Below, piece by piece: positions 33,683 to 42,404 of a DNA stretch of 64,000 nt (positions within the stretch are counted from its first letter, which is position 1; the number at the start of each line of letters is the position of its first letter). Under the pieces are notes generated by a model. The model made no database searches. It was not told where the DNA came from and was given only the letters and a program-made list of their open reading frames with translations. Source of the DNA: Chryseobacterium rhizosphaerae (GTDB lineage Bacteria > Bacteroidota > Bacteroidia > Flavobacteriales > Weeksellaceae); assembly GCF_003385455.1 (NCBI RefSeq), contig NZ_QNUF01000020.1:30868-94867 (forward strand). The letters run 5' to 3'. The position numbers and the translations under genes were made by a program.

Positions 33683-34438
33683 ATGAAAACCATTGAAGAA
33701 GTTCTGCAAAAACTGGATACTATCATCATCTGGTGCAAGGAAAATCAAAGTCCGGCAGGATATTTCGCCTGTACTTACCGTATTATGACCGCACAGGTTT
33801 TGAAAGGAATTCAACAGAAAAAATTTGAAGATAATCCGAGAATGGTAACATTGGACATTGCTTTTGCACAAAGATATCTTGAAGCTTGGGATAGCTACCG
33901 CAAAGGTAACCGTTGCAGCAACTCATGGTATACAGCTTTTGAAGCTTCAAAAAATAAAAACCTTCTGATATTACAGCACATTTTTCTGGGAATGAATGCC
34001 CATATCAACCTTGATCTTGGAATTTCAGCAGCTGCGATTATGCCTTACCGGAAAATAAATCCCTTAAAGAAAGATTTTGAGAATATTAACAGCGTTATTG
34101 CTTCTATTAACCAAAAGGTTCAGGATTCTCTGGGCAAGATATGCTACCCTGTAGACCTGATTGATCAGCTTTCTAACGGAAAAGACAATGCCATACTGGA
34201 TTTTGCCATTTCCAAAGCCAGAGAAACTTCATGGACAACTGCCGTGATTGCCTCCAACACTCCAAATTTTCTGCGAGAACCTGTCATTAGCATTATCGAT
34301 TATGCCGCAGCAAAAGTAGCTTCACAGATATTGAATCCGAAGCTCACTAATTCCGGACTTATCAAGGAGCTTAAAAAATGTGAAAGTAATGATGTGATAA
34401 GGAATATTGAAATATTAGAGTCTACAAAAAGTATTTAA
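33683..34438 (+). CDS. DUF5995-like protein
   Basis: This 251-residue cytoplasmic protein has no signal peptide. The signature segment ILQHIFLGMNAHINLDLGISAA (about residues 97-118; the His and Asn residues look like a conserved site) and the preceding RYLEAWDSYRKG match my recollection of DUF5995. It is all-helical. No function is known. It is convergent with the efflux operon, with a terminator between. Confidence 0.7.
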   Translation: MKTIEEVLQKLDTIIIWCKENQSPAGYFACTYRIMTAQVLKGIQQKKFEDNPRMVTLDIAFAQRYLEAWDSYRKGNRCSNSWYTAFEASKNKNLLILQHIFLGMNAHINLDLGISAAAIMPYRKINPLKKDFENINSVIASINQKVQDSLGKICYPVDLIDQLSNGKDNAILDFAISKARETSWTTAVIASNTPNFLREPVISIIDYAAAKVASQILNPKLTNSGLIKELKKCESNDVIRNIEILESTKSI

Positions 34439-34444
34439 TCCGGA

Positions 34445-34479
34445 TAAAAAAACCGGGATCTTCCTCAAGAATCCCGGTT
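34445..34479 (-). terminator. Terminator of the metal efflux operon
   Basis: The stem AACCGGGAT / ATCCCGGTT (34451-34479) with an 11-nt loop is followed by seven T's on the minus strand; it may also stop the converging plus-strand gene. Confidence 0.88.
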
Positions 34480-34504
34480 AACATAATGAACAAAATAAAA
34501 GAAA

Positions 34505-37500
34505 CTATATTGCTTCCTTGTATTTTTTACGATAAGCATAATAGAATACAATCGGCAGTATGGTAAATGAAAGAAGCATACAGATGATCAACCCTCCTAC
34601 AATCATAATCGCTAATGGTTTCTGGATTTCAGAACCCATTCCATTGGACATTGCTGCCGGTAAAAGTCCCATAGACCCCATTAAGGCAATCATCACTACC
34701 GGACGGATTCTACTTTGTACCCCCTGAGCAATCGCATTTTTAAGAGGCATCCTGTTTTGTAAGTTCTCCTTCATGACTCCAATCAGAACGATACCGTCAA
34801 TAGTTGCTACTCCAAAAAGGATAATAAAACCAATCCCTGCGGAGATTCCGAAAATGGTTCCTGTAAACCAGAGAGATAAAAACCCTCCGATAAACGCAAA
34901 CGCCAATGTAATGGAAGAAATCAGTGTATCTTTTACATTCCCAAAATTGAAATACAGCAGCATCAGAATAAGAACTAAAGAAATGGGCACTACCATGGCC
35001 AGCTGTTTTGCCGCTCTTTCTTTACTTTCAAACTCTCCGGCCCAGGTCATTTTATGACTCTTGGGAAGTTTTACTTCTTTTTCAACTTTGGCTTTGGCTT
35101 CTTTGATTGTACTTCCCAAATCGCGACCTTCAATATTGAATCCTACTCCAATATACCTGCTGTTTCCTTCACGATAAATAAAAGACGGACCGGTATGATA
35201 ATCAATCGTTGCAATTTCTTTCAGCGGTACTTTTTTATTATCCTGAGTAGGAATCAGGATATCCCCCATTTTTTCAGGGGTATCACGATATTGTTTTTCA
35301 AATCTCAGCATAACATCAAACATCCTTTCCTCTTCATAAAATTTGGTAGCTGCCTGCCCTCCAATAGTCATTTCAATAACGGCTTGTGCATCTGCTGTAG
35401 AAACACCGTATTTTGCCATTTTTGAGTCATGAAGCTGTATTCTAAGCTCAGGAAGTCCTATATTTTTAAAAATATTCACATCTGAAATTCCGGGAACCGT
35501 TCTGATGGAATTGGCTACTTGATTGGCATAGTTTTCAAGTTCAAACAGATCATTTCCGAAAATTTTAATCACCAATGGGGCTTTCACTCCTGCCACATAT
35601 TCTTCCACATTATCCTGAATCGGCTGGCTGAATCCAAAATTAATACCCGGATATTTTTCAAGAGAGCCTCTCATTTCTTCCAGAAGTTCTTCTTTGGATA
35701 TTTTTTTCTTCCATTCATTTTCCGGCTTCAGCTGAATATTAAATTCTATATTAAAAAATCCGGTAGGATCCGTTCCGTCATTCGGGCGGCCTGTCTGAGT
35801 CATGACAAATTTCACTTCATCATACTTCATTAAAATCCCTTTCATCTCTTTCGTCAGACGTACAGATTCGTCAAGGTTTACACTATTGGGCAACGTTGCA
35901 CGTACGTAGATTGCTCCTTCATTCAGTTTGGGTAAAAATTCAGATCCGTAATTGGAGAATCTCCAGCCACAAATCGCCAATAAAGTAATAAACCCGATGA
36001 TAAATCCTTTTTTATGACGGTTACTGAACTCATAGATTCTATAGATATTTACCCTGAAAAATCTTGAAATAAAATTCTCTTTTTCTTCTATATTTTTAGT
36101 CAGCAAAAGTTTACACATTGCCGGCACATAGGTCAAACTCAAGATTAACGATCCCAACAAGGCATATCCCAATGTAAATGCTAAAGGAGAGAACATTTTT
36201 CCTTCCACTTTCTGGAAAGAGAAAATGGGCAGCAATGCCACAATAAGAATCAGCAATGCAAAGAAAATATAGCTGGCCACACTTCCGGCACTTCTTTTTA
36301 TGATCCCGAGTTTTGAAATCTTATTGAACCTTCGGAGCCCAATTTTCTTGGCCTTTTGTTCGAGCGCCACAAATACATGTTCTACAATAACCAGCGTTCC
36401 CTCCAGCAATAATCCGAAATCCAATGCTCCCATAGAAATCAGATTAGCAGGAAGCCCCTGAATTCTCAACATAATAATAGCAAAAAGGAAAGCCAGAGGA
36501 ATCACCGAAGCCACAATGAACGTCGTTCTCCAGTTATACAGAAATATAAATACTATAATAGAGACCAAGATTACCCCTTCAATCAGGTTTTTGGAAACGG
36601 TATGAACGGTTGTATTCACCAGTTCTGTACGGTCAATAATAGGAACAATCTGAATATCACCTGGAAGTTCTCCTCCGTTCAGCTGCTCTATCCTATCCTT
36701 CAGTTTTGCAATAACTTCACTTGGATTTTCACCACGAAGCATGATCACGATTCCTTCTACTACATCATTTTCTTTGTTATACCCTACCTGTCCCAGTCTT
36801 GGTTTTGCCGAGATCTTTACCTCTGCCACATGTTTTACCAAAATAGGCGTAGAACCTTTTACTTCAATCTGAATATTCTCAATATCCTCCTTTTTCTCTA
36901 AAAGACCAATCCCCCGTACTACATAAGCCTGATCTCCCTTTGCCACTACATCTCCTCCTACATTGATGTTACTCTTCGAAACCGCTTCATACACATCCAG
37001 GGGGGAAAGGTCATAATTGTGTAATTCTGTAGGATTAATTTTTATTTCATATGTTTTTTCTTCACCACCAAAACTAACCACATCAGCTACTCCGGGAACT
37101 GCCAACAATTCTCTTTCGATGACCCAATCCTGAATCGCTGTAACTTCTTTGATCGGTAGCTTACTCTTGATAATGTACCGATAAATTTCACCGGTAGCCC
37201 CGGAAGGAGGCTCAATACTATATTCTGCCCCGTTGGGGAGTTCCACATTTCCCAGTTTATTGGAAGCATACTGCTGGGCATAAAAGTCATCTACATGATC
37301 ATCGAAAATTACCGTAACCACAGATAATCCGAACAATGAAATAGACCGTACCGATGTTTTATTCGGGATGGCATTCATTTCTTTCGAAATTGGCAGGGTA
37401 ACAAATTTTTCTATTTCCTCGGCACTTCTTCCCGGCCATTGGGTAATCACCCTTACTCTGGTATTGGTAACATCCGGAAATGCTTCAATGGGAGTATGCA

Positions 37501-37603
37501 TATAGGAATAGATTCCTCCAGCCAACAAAAGGAAAGTTCCCAAAAGAACAATCAATGAGTTTTTTAAAGAGAAGGAAACTATATTCTGTACAAATTTTCG
37601 CAT
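34505..37603 (-). CDS. CusA/CzcA-family heavy-metal RND efflux pump
   Basis: This 1032-residue inner-membrane trimer subunit has 12 transmembrane helices and two large periplasmic loops with the porter domains. The start MRKFVQNIVSFSLKNSLIVLLG and the motif GALDFGLLLEGTLVIVEHVF in TM4 (about residues 390-410) are visible. In pumps for divalent cations this motif reads DFG…DGxxxxxEN; here the second Asp is Glu and the Asn is His, so the metal cannot be called. Its ATG overlaps the adaptor stop by 1 nt (TAATG). Confidence 0.93.
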   Translation of the reverse strand: MRKFVQNIVSFSLKNSLIVLLGTFLLLAGGIYSYMHTPIEAFPDVTNTRVRVITQWPGRSAEEIEKFVTLPISKEMNAIPNKTSVRSISLFGLSVVTVIFDDHVDDFYAQQYASNKLGNVELPNGAEYSIEPPSGATGEIYRYIIKSKLPIKEVTAIQDWVIERELLAVPGVADVVSFGGEEKTYEIKINPTELHNYDLSPLDVYEAVSKSNINVGGDVVAKGDQAYVVRGIGLLEKKEDIENIQIEVKGSTPILVKHVAEVKISAKPRLGQVGYNKENDVVEGIVIMLRGENPSEVIAKLKDRIEQLNGGELPGDIQIVPIIDRTELVNTTVHTVSKNLIEGVILVSIIVFIFLYNWRTTFIVASVIPLAFLFAIIMLRIQGLPANLISMGALDFGLLLEGTLVIVEHVFVALEQKAKKIGLRRFNKISKLGIIKRSAGSVASYIFFALLILIVALLPIFSFQKVEGKMFSPLAFTLGYALLGSLILSLTYVPAMCKLLLTKNIEEKENFISRFFRVNIYRIYEFSNRHKKGFIIGFITLLAICGWRFSNYGSEFLPKLNEGAIYVRATLPNSVNLDESVRLTKEMKGILMKYDEVKFVMTQTGRPNDGTDPTGFFNIEFNIQLKPENEWKKKISKEELLEEMRGSLEKYPGINFGFSQPIQDNVEEYVAGVKAPLVIKIFGNDLFELENYANQVANSIRTVPGISDVNIFKNIGLPELRIQLHDSKMAKYGVSTADAQAVIEMTIGGQAATKFYEEERMFDVMLRFEKQYRDTPEKMGDILIPTQDNKKVPLKEIATIDYHTGPSFIYREGNSRYIGVGFNIEGRDLGSTIKEAKAKVEKEVKLPKSHKMTWAGEFESKERAAKQLAMVVPISLVLILMLLYFNFGNVKDTLISSITLAFAFIGGFLSLWFTGTIFGISAGIGFIILFGVATIDGIVLIGVMKENLQNRMPLKNAIAQGVQSRIRPVVMIALMGSMGLLPAAMSNGMGSEIQKPLAIMIVGGLIICMLLSFTILPIVFYYAYRKKYKEAI

Positions 37604-38718
37604 TACTTGGTGGCGTTATTTAATTGGTTTTTCAGGTTTTCATAGATCAGCAGCCCATTGGAAGCAATAATATTCTCTCCGGGCTTTAAATTTCCTTCCA
37701 CATAAATATATTGGCTGTTGGAAGTGATTTCCGTTACCGGCCTGATCTCCAGTTCACAGTCTTTTTTGTACACCACTACATAACTCTGATTATTATCAAA
37801 GATCATAGCCTTAGCAGGAATTGCCAGTGCAGTTCTATTTTGTGAATTAACCGGCAGAACAATATCCGCGGACATTCCAGGTCTTAGTTTCATGCCATTA
37901 TTATCCATAATGATCTTCGCCTTGAGGACCCTTTCATTCTCGTTAAAAACCTGTGAAATATTGTTGATTTTCCCGGAAAAACTGTCATCAGGATATGCCA
38001 GAGTTTTTACCACTACCGGCTGATCTACATACACATGTCTCATATTGGTCGCATAGACATTGGCCATTACCCAGACTTTATCCAGATTGGAAACGGTAAA
38101 TAGCTGATCACCTCCTGCTGTAACCGGCATTCCTTTGGAAATATTTTTGGAAACCACATAGCCGTCTGCAGGAGCTTTAATCTGAATGGTGCTCCCTCCT
38201 GCTGAATACAGCTGCATATTTTTTTGGGTCTTGGAAATATTAGACTGCAATATGGCCACTTCGGATCTTGCTTCCTGCAAATCTTTCTGAGAAGCAATAT
38301 CATCTTTATACATCGCTTCTACAGAAGACAGCTTTCTTTTGGCCACTGCCAGCTGAGCCTGTAAAGTCTGGGTATCATCCTGCATCTCATTTACGGCGGT
38401 ACTTTTTACACTTGCTAAAACCTGCCCTTTTTTCACGTAATCGCCTAAAGAGAAGTAAGTTTCTGTAACCACTCCATCTACAAGACTTACAAAAGGAACT
38501 GTTTTGTCTGAATTACTTTCCACTTCTCCGGTAAGTGTAATACTTTCTTCAATAGGACGCATTTCTGCCTGAACAAGTTTAATATCCTTCTTAAGTTCTT
38601 TACTGATGCAATAGCCTTTGTGAGCTTCACTATCCTGTTTCTGATCTTTACAGCCTGTAAGGGAAACCAAAGCAGAAAGATAAATCACTGCAATGTATCT
38701 GGTAATATTCATTTTCAT
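37603..38718 (-). CDS. RND efflux periplasmic adaptor (CusB/CzcB type)
   Basis: The 371-residue lipoprotein (LSALVSLTGCKD, Cys about 23) links the pump to the outer-membrane channel. It shows the barrel-sandwich halves (VVTETYFSLGDYVKKGQVLASV and IKAPADGYVVSKNISKGMPV), a coiled-coil hairpin between them (about 115-165) and a C-terminal beta-barrel/MP domain. It lies 9 nt after the TolC-type gene and is coupled to the pump gene. Confidence 0.93.
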   Translation of the reverse strand: MKMNITRYIAVIYLSALVSLTGCKDQKQDSEAHKGYCISKELKKDIKLVQAEMRPIEESITLTGEVESNSDKTVPFVSLVDGVVTETYFSLGDYVKKGQVLASVKSTAVNEMQDDTQTLQAQLAVAKRKLSSVEAMYKDDIASQKDLQEARSEVAILQSNISKTQKNMQLYSAGGSTIQIKAPADGYVVSKNISKGMPVTAGGDQLFTVSNLDKVWVMANVYATNMRHVYVDQPVVVKTLAYPDDSFSGKINNISQVFNENERVLKAKIIMDNNGMKLRPGMSADIVLPVNSQNRTALAIPAKAMIFDNNQSYVVVYKKDCELEIRPVTEITSNSQYIYVEGNLKPGENIIASNGLLIYENLKNQLNNATK

Positions 38719-38727
38719 ATCTAAGTA

Positions 38728-40011
38728 TTATAAATCTTGTCCTACAACATATTGCAGGTTTTCGTAGTATTGATTAAGCTCTTTTTTAGTATCCAGGATG
38801 ATCATTTTATTGCCAATATAGGTATCCAGAAAATCCATGTATTCCAACATGCTGATATTTCTCAATCTGAAATTTTTCTCGTGGCTTACCAACAGACCAT
38901 CCAAAGTAGCTTCATACGTGTCATCTATTTCTTCAGAAACCTGCTGTGTCCGGATATAATTTCTAAAAACAGAAACAATCTCATTTTCAGACTTCAGCAT
39001 ATTCTTTCGGGTTTCAATCTTCATTTTCTGAACTTCCAGCTGGGCCTCCTGAATATTCCCTTTATTGCGGTCGAAAATGGGAAGATCGAAGGATAATCCC
39101 AATCCTATAAAATCCTTCATAATATTTCCACCGCGGTCATAGCCTATCGAAACGGCAATATCCGGAGTCTTCATAGCATTTTGTATTTCCAGATTTTTAT
39201 CTGCATGTTTCTCTTTATTTCTGGAAATCAGAATGTCCGGACGGTTTTCTTTTGCTTTTTCTATCCATTGTACCATTTCTACTTCGGAAAGCTGTTTTTC
39301 CGGCATGGTAAAAGAATCAGAAATCACAAGATAAGACTGAGAGGGAATCATCAGTAAAGCTTTCAGTTCCAGCTGCTGGTCTTCAATTTCCTGCTTCAAT
39401 GAAATCAGTTTTTTCTTGAATTCAATTTCCTGTGCTTTTAAGCGGACGTATTCTGCTTTACTTATATTTCCAAGGTTCAATTGGTTGTTGTAAGATTTTG
39501 TTAGTTTCTCAATAGAAGAGATCTGCCCCTGATAGATTTTCTGCTGTTCCTGGTTATAGAGAATTTCAGTGATCGTATTTCTCAGTGTTTTTTTAAGTTC
39601 ACGAAATACTTCCTGCAGTTCATACTTTTCTCCTTCTACTTCAATCTTTTGTAATTCTATATTTTTTCTCCTCTTACCGGCTGTCTGGATTACCTGCTCT
39701 ATTTCAGCAGAAATCTGAGTATTCTTCCCCCAATTTCCAATAAGTGCAGGCTGCTCTTCAATATCATAGGTTCTCCATAGATTGACTTCACTGATGCTTA
39801 ATTTAGGATTAGGCCAGTATTTTGCCTGAAGAGCACGGGCTTCCGCCTGGGAAATCTCCAGTTTCTGGGCAATAAGATCAAGATTTTTAGCAAGAAAAAT
39901 TGTTTCAGCTTCCTTTCTGCCGATTTTTATAGTATCGGAAATCTGCGCAGAAAAGAAACTAAAACAATGAATATAAAATAGTGTAAAAATAATCTTTTTC
40001 AAAGGTCTCAT
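38728..40011 (-). CDS. TolC-family outer-membrane efflux protein (CusC/CzcC type)
   Basis: With the ATG at 40011 (a GTG four codons upstream is less likely) the protein has 427 residues, a signal peptide (…SFFSAQ) and two repeats of long coiled-coil helices, as in the outer-membrane channel. ALQAKYWPNPKLSISEVNLW near the start and LGLSFDLPIFDRNKGNIQEAQ in the second half are the OEP repeats. It is the first gene of the efflux operon, after the repeat-rich promoter. Confidence 0.92.
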   Translation of the reverse strand: MRPLKKIIFTLFYIHCFSFFSAQISDTIKIGRKEAETIFLAKNLDLIAQKLEISQAEARALQAKYWPNPKLSISEVNLWRTYDIEEQPALIGNWGKNTQISAEIEQVIQTAGKRRKNIELQKIEVEGEKYELQEVFRELKKTLRNTITEILYNQEQQKIYQGQISSIEKLTKSYNNQLNLGNISKAEYVRLKAQEIEFKKKLISLKQEIEDQQLELKALLMIPSQSYLVISDSFTMPEKQLSEVEMVQWIEKAKENRPDILISRNKEKHADKNLEIQNAMKTPDIAVSIGYDRGGNIMKDFIGLGLSFDLPIFDRNKGNIQEAQLEVQKMKIETRKNMLKSENEIVSVFRNYIRTQQVSEEIDDTYEATLDGLLVSHEKNFRLRNISMLEYMDFLDTYIGNKMIILDTKKELNQYYENLQYVVGQDL

Positions 40012-40022
40012 ATTTAAGACCA
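40012..40022 (-). other. Leader of the efflux operon
   Basis: If the -7 box at 40023-40030 is right, the transcript starts only a few nt before the ATG at 40011, so the mRNA is nearly leaderless. Confidence 0.4.
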
Positions 40023-40100
40023 CAAAGCTATCCCTCTAATATTAGACCCAATTTCGAATCAAATTAAAATTCAATTAGCCCAACATTAGAGTTTGATTAG
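40023..40100 (-). promoter_or_regulatory. Efflux operon promoter with six 11-bp-phased repeats
   Basis: Minus strand: TTG (40049-40051), 18 nt, TAGCTTTG (40023-40030). From 40100 down to 40035, six 11-mers run head to tail: CTAATCAAACT, CTAATGTTGGG, CTAATTGAATT, TTAATTTGATT, CGAAATTGGGT and CTAATATTAGA. An 11-bp phased CTAAT array is what OmpR/PhoB-family regulators bind, and such a regulator is encoded next door. Confidence 0.75.
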
Positions 40101-40243
40101 AACAGGTAGAGATACTTTTTTAAGGCTCCGAAGATTAGGAAGATTAAGCCTATTTTTTTTAACGTGAATAATGCTATTTCATCGAGGAAAGAGGATTCAC
40201 AAACACCTCTGAAAATCCGTACATCTATAAAATCTGCGCGAGA
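40101..40243. other. Spacer between kinase gene and efflux promoter
   Basis: No gene is present. An inverted repeat AGGCT/AGCCT followed by a T-run (40123-40160, plus orientation) looks terminator-like but points against the flanking genes. Confidence 0.4.
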
Positions 40244-41602
40244 TTAAATGACAGGGAACACAAGCAGAACGTTCGTCCCCCTATCTACTTTAGAGTCTAT
40301 TTTCATTACAATATTATGATGATCAAAAATACTTTTGGATAGTGATAATCCAATACCACTTCCTTTAATACGGTCTACATTTTTACCTCTGTAAAATGTT
40401 TCAGTAATCTTTGTAAGATCATCTGCCGGAATTCCTTTCCCCTGATCATTGATTTCAATATTCAGGCAGTTATCTTTCTCCAACAAGGCAATAACTACAG
40501 GTTTATCATGAGAATATTTGATCGCATTCTCTACGATATTATATAAGGCCAGATAAAGCAAGGTCTCATTTCCCGGAATTTCCAATAAAGCAGGTTTTAT
40601 CACCTGAAGCTGTATTTTAATAGAAGAGTGTTTTTCTTTAGCTTTCGGTTCAAGCTTCTCATAAATCTTCCAGATCAGCTCGTCTACCCTCACCTGTTTA
40701 TGGGAAGTTTCAAGCTTTGTCATTCCGGACATCAGTAAAAGATTGTTGAGAATATTTTCAATCTCATATACATTATCTAAAGATTCTCTGACCACGGCTT
40801 TGTATTCTTCCGGAGTTCTGTCCTTCTGGGCAAATACCTCCAGGTTTCCGGAGATCGCGGCCAAAGGGGTTTTAAATTCATGAGAAACATAATTGATAAA
40901 GTTCTGCTGAAGCAACATGCTTTCAGAAATCCTTCCGAATAATTTATTATAAGATTTAATAAGGTCTTCAATTTCATCATTGGTATTGGTAGAGGTAATG
41001 GCTGTGGAAATATTATTGTAATCCACATTATTAATGCGCTCTACCACATTGGAAATCGGCTTGTACACCACTTTTGAAAGATAACGGCTGAGGAAATAAA
41101 TAGCCAGCAAACCAAGCACAAGAACAGCAAGCATAATAACCGAGAGCCTGATCATCTGCGACTGGAATGAATCGTTGGGTGATTTTACAAAAACAACGAA
41201 GTCCCCCTGATTATCCGGATAAAAAATCCCATAGTAAAAACTGTTATCCGACATAAACTGCACCCCTTTATTATTTCTCGCAGTCTGAATATGTTGCAGT
41301 TTAATATTAGGATCATGCAGATTTTGTCCGAATGTAACTTCATTATTTTGGTTGTAAACAGCCACCCGGTTATTCTGGATAAGATGATTATACTCTTGCT
41401 TGATTTGGGCATGTCTGTCTTTCGGAAGTTCATCTTTTTCAAGATAATAGATTGCAGAAATAAGAGCTGTATTTCTCAGCTTTTCAAAATAAAAGATCTT
41501 GGTACTGTCATAATAAGCAAAGAATATCACCACAAATGTGACAATAGAAACAATGCCGAATGAAAGGCTTGAAATAAGAGTAAACCTGTTTCTGAGCGTC
41601 AT
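40244..41602 (-). CDS. Sensor histidine kinase of the metal-efflux two-component system
   Basis: This 452-residue membrane kinase has TM1 (about 10-30), a periplasmic sensor of about 110 residues, TM2 (about 150-170), a HAMP linker, HisKA with H241 in HEFKTPLAAISG and a HATPase domain with NIVENAIKYS, DQGKGIP and GSGIGLSLSKSI. It starts 2 nt after the response regulator stop. The neighbouring efflux genes suggest it senses periplasmic metal (CusS-like); the ligand is inferred. Confidence 0.94.
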   Translation of the reverse strand: MTLRNRFTLISSLSFGIVSIVTFVVIFFAYYDSTKIFYFEKLRNTALISAIYYLEKDELPKDRHAQIKQEYNHLIQNNRVAVYNQNNEVTFGQNLHDPNIKLQHIQTARNNKGVQFMSDNSFYYGIFYPDNQGDFVVFVKSPNDSFQSQMIRLSVIMLAVLVLGLLAIYFLSRYLSKVVYKPISNVVERINNVDYNNISTAITSTNTNDEIEDLIKSYNKLFGRISESMLLQQNFINYVSHEFKTPLAAISGNLEVFAQKDRTPEEYKAVVRESLDNVYEIENILNNLLLMSGMTKLETSHKQVRVDELIWKIYEKLEPKAKEKHSSIKIQLQVIKPALLEIPGNETLLYLALYNIVENAIKYSHDKPVVIALLEKDNCLNIEINDQGKGIPADDLTKITETFYRGKNVDRIKGSGIGLSLSKSIFDHHNIVMKIDSKVDRGTNVLLVFPVI

Positions 41603-41604
41603 CT

Positions 41605-42279
41605 TCAGTCTTTAATTAAATATCCTGTTCCCTTTACCGTATGAATAATTTTCTGACCGGTTTCATCAATTTTATTGCGTACATAGGAAATATATACATC
41701 TACTACATTAGTTGTATTGTCAAAATCAATACCCCATACATTGTGAAGAATCTGGGTTCTGCTGAGTACTTTATTTTTATTTTCCATCAGGAAAGTAAAA
41801 AGTTTATATTCGGTAGGAGAAAATTCAATTTCCTTATCACCCTGGGTTACTTTATGAAGATCTGTATCTATCACAATATTACCGCAAGACAGGAGCTGAT
41901 TTTCTTTTTGGTAACTCAGTTTATTTCGCCTGGTCAATGCTTTAATTCTTGAAATAAGCTCTTCAAAATGGAAAGGTTTAGATAAGTAATCATCTGCTCC
42001 GAGGTCCAGCATTTTTATTTTATCATCCGGACTATTTAAGGCACTCAGAATAATAATCGGGGTATAATTTCCTTTAAACCTTATCAATTGGGTAAGCTGC
42101 ATTCCGTCTAATCCTGGAAGCATAATATCCATTAAAATAATATCAAAATTATACGTGGTAAGAAGCTCCCGGGCTTTTTCACCGGAATCAGCAAGGGTCA
42201 TACTGTACCCTGCTTCGGTAAGCCCTTTTATAAGAAAATTACTGATTCTCTGATCATCTTCTACCAACAAAATATTCAT
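41605..42279 (-). CDS. OmpR/PhoB-family response regulator
   Basis: With the ATG at 42279 (MNILLVEDDQRISNF) the protein has 224 residues. The longer frame adds 38 residues with no family similarity and is rejected. The receiver has D51 (IILMDIMLPGLDG) and K in YLSKPFHFEEL; the C-terminal winged helix has the EFSPTEYKLFTFLMEN and VDVYISYVRNKID motifs. It most likely binds the 11-bp repeats ahead of the TolC-type gene. Confidence 0.95.
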   Translation of the reverse strand: MNILLVEDDQRISNFLIKGLTEAGYSMTLADSGEKARELLTTYNFDIILMDIMLPGLDGMQLTQLIRFKGNYTPIIILSALNSPDDKIKMLDLGADDYLSKPFHFEELISRIKALTRRNKLSYQKENQLLSCGNIVIDTDLHKVTQGDKEIEFSPTEYKLFTFLMENKNKVLSRTQILHNVWGIDFDNTTNVVDVYISYVRNKIDETGQKIIHTVKGTGYLIKD

Positions 42280-42404
42280 ATAGTCCCGAAATTTCCTATA
42301 AATATAAGTATTCTTTAGGAAAAAGGCTGAAGATTGAAAGAGCAGCGCTTCCGGGAATTCATCATCCGGTAGCAACTTCCAGCCTTTTTTCATAATTTTG
42401 AAAA
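42280..42404. other. Divergent spacer with a long inverted repeat
   Basis: The arms AAAAAGGCTGAAG (42320-42332) and CTTCCAGCCTTTTT (42376-42389) are nearly complementary and enclose 43 nt. The right arm ends in a T-run before rmuC. TAATTTTG (42393-42400) could be an rmuC -7 box but lies only 4 nt before the first ATG. Confidence 0.5.

Noticed and set aside
40123..40160. AGGCT/AGCCT hairpin with T-run
   Set aside because: The T-run is on the plus strand while the flanking genes run on the minus strand, and the stem is only 5 bp.
42280..42393. N-terminal extension of the response regulator
   Set aside because: Its 38 residues precede the canonical receiver start MNILLVEDDQ and overlap the inverted repeat in the spacer.
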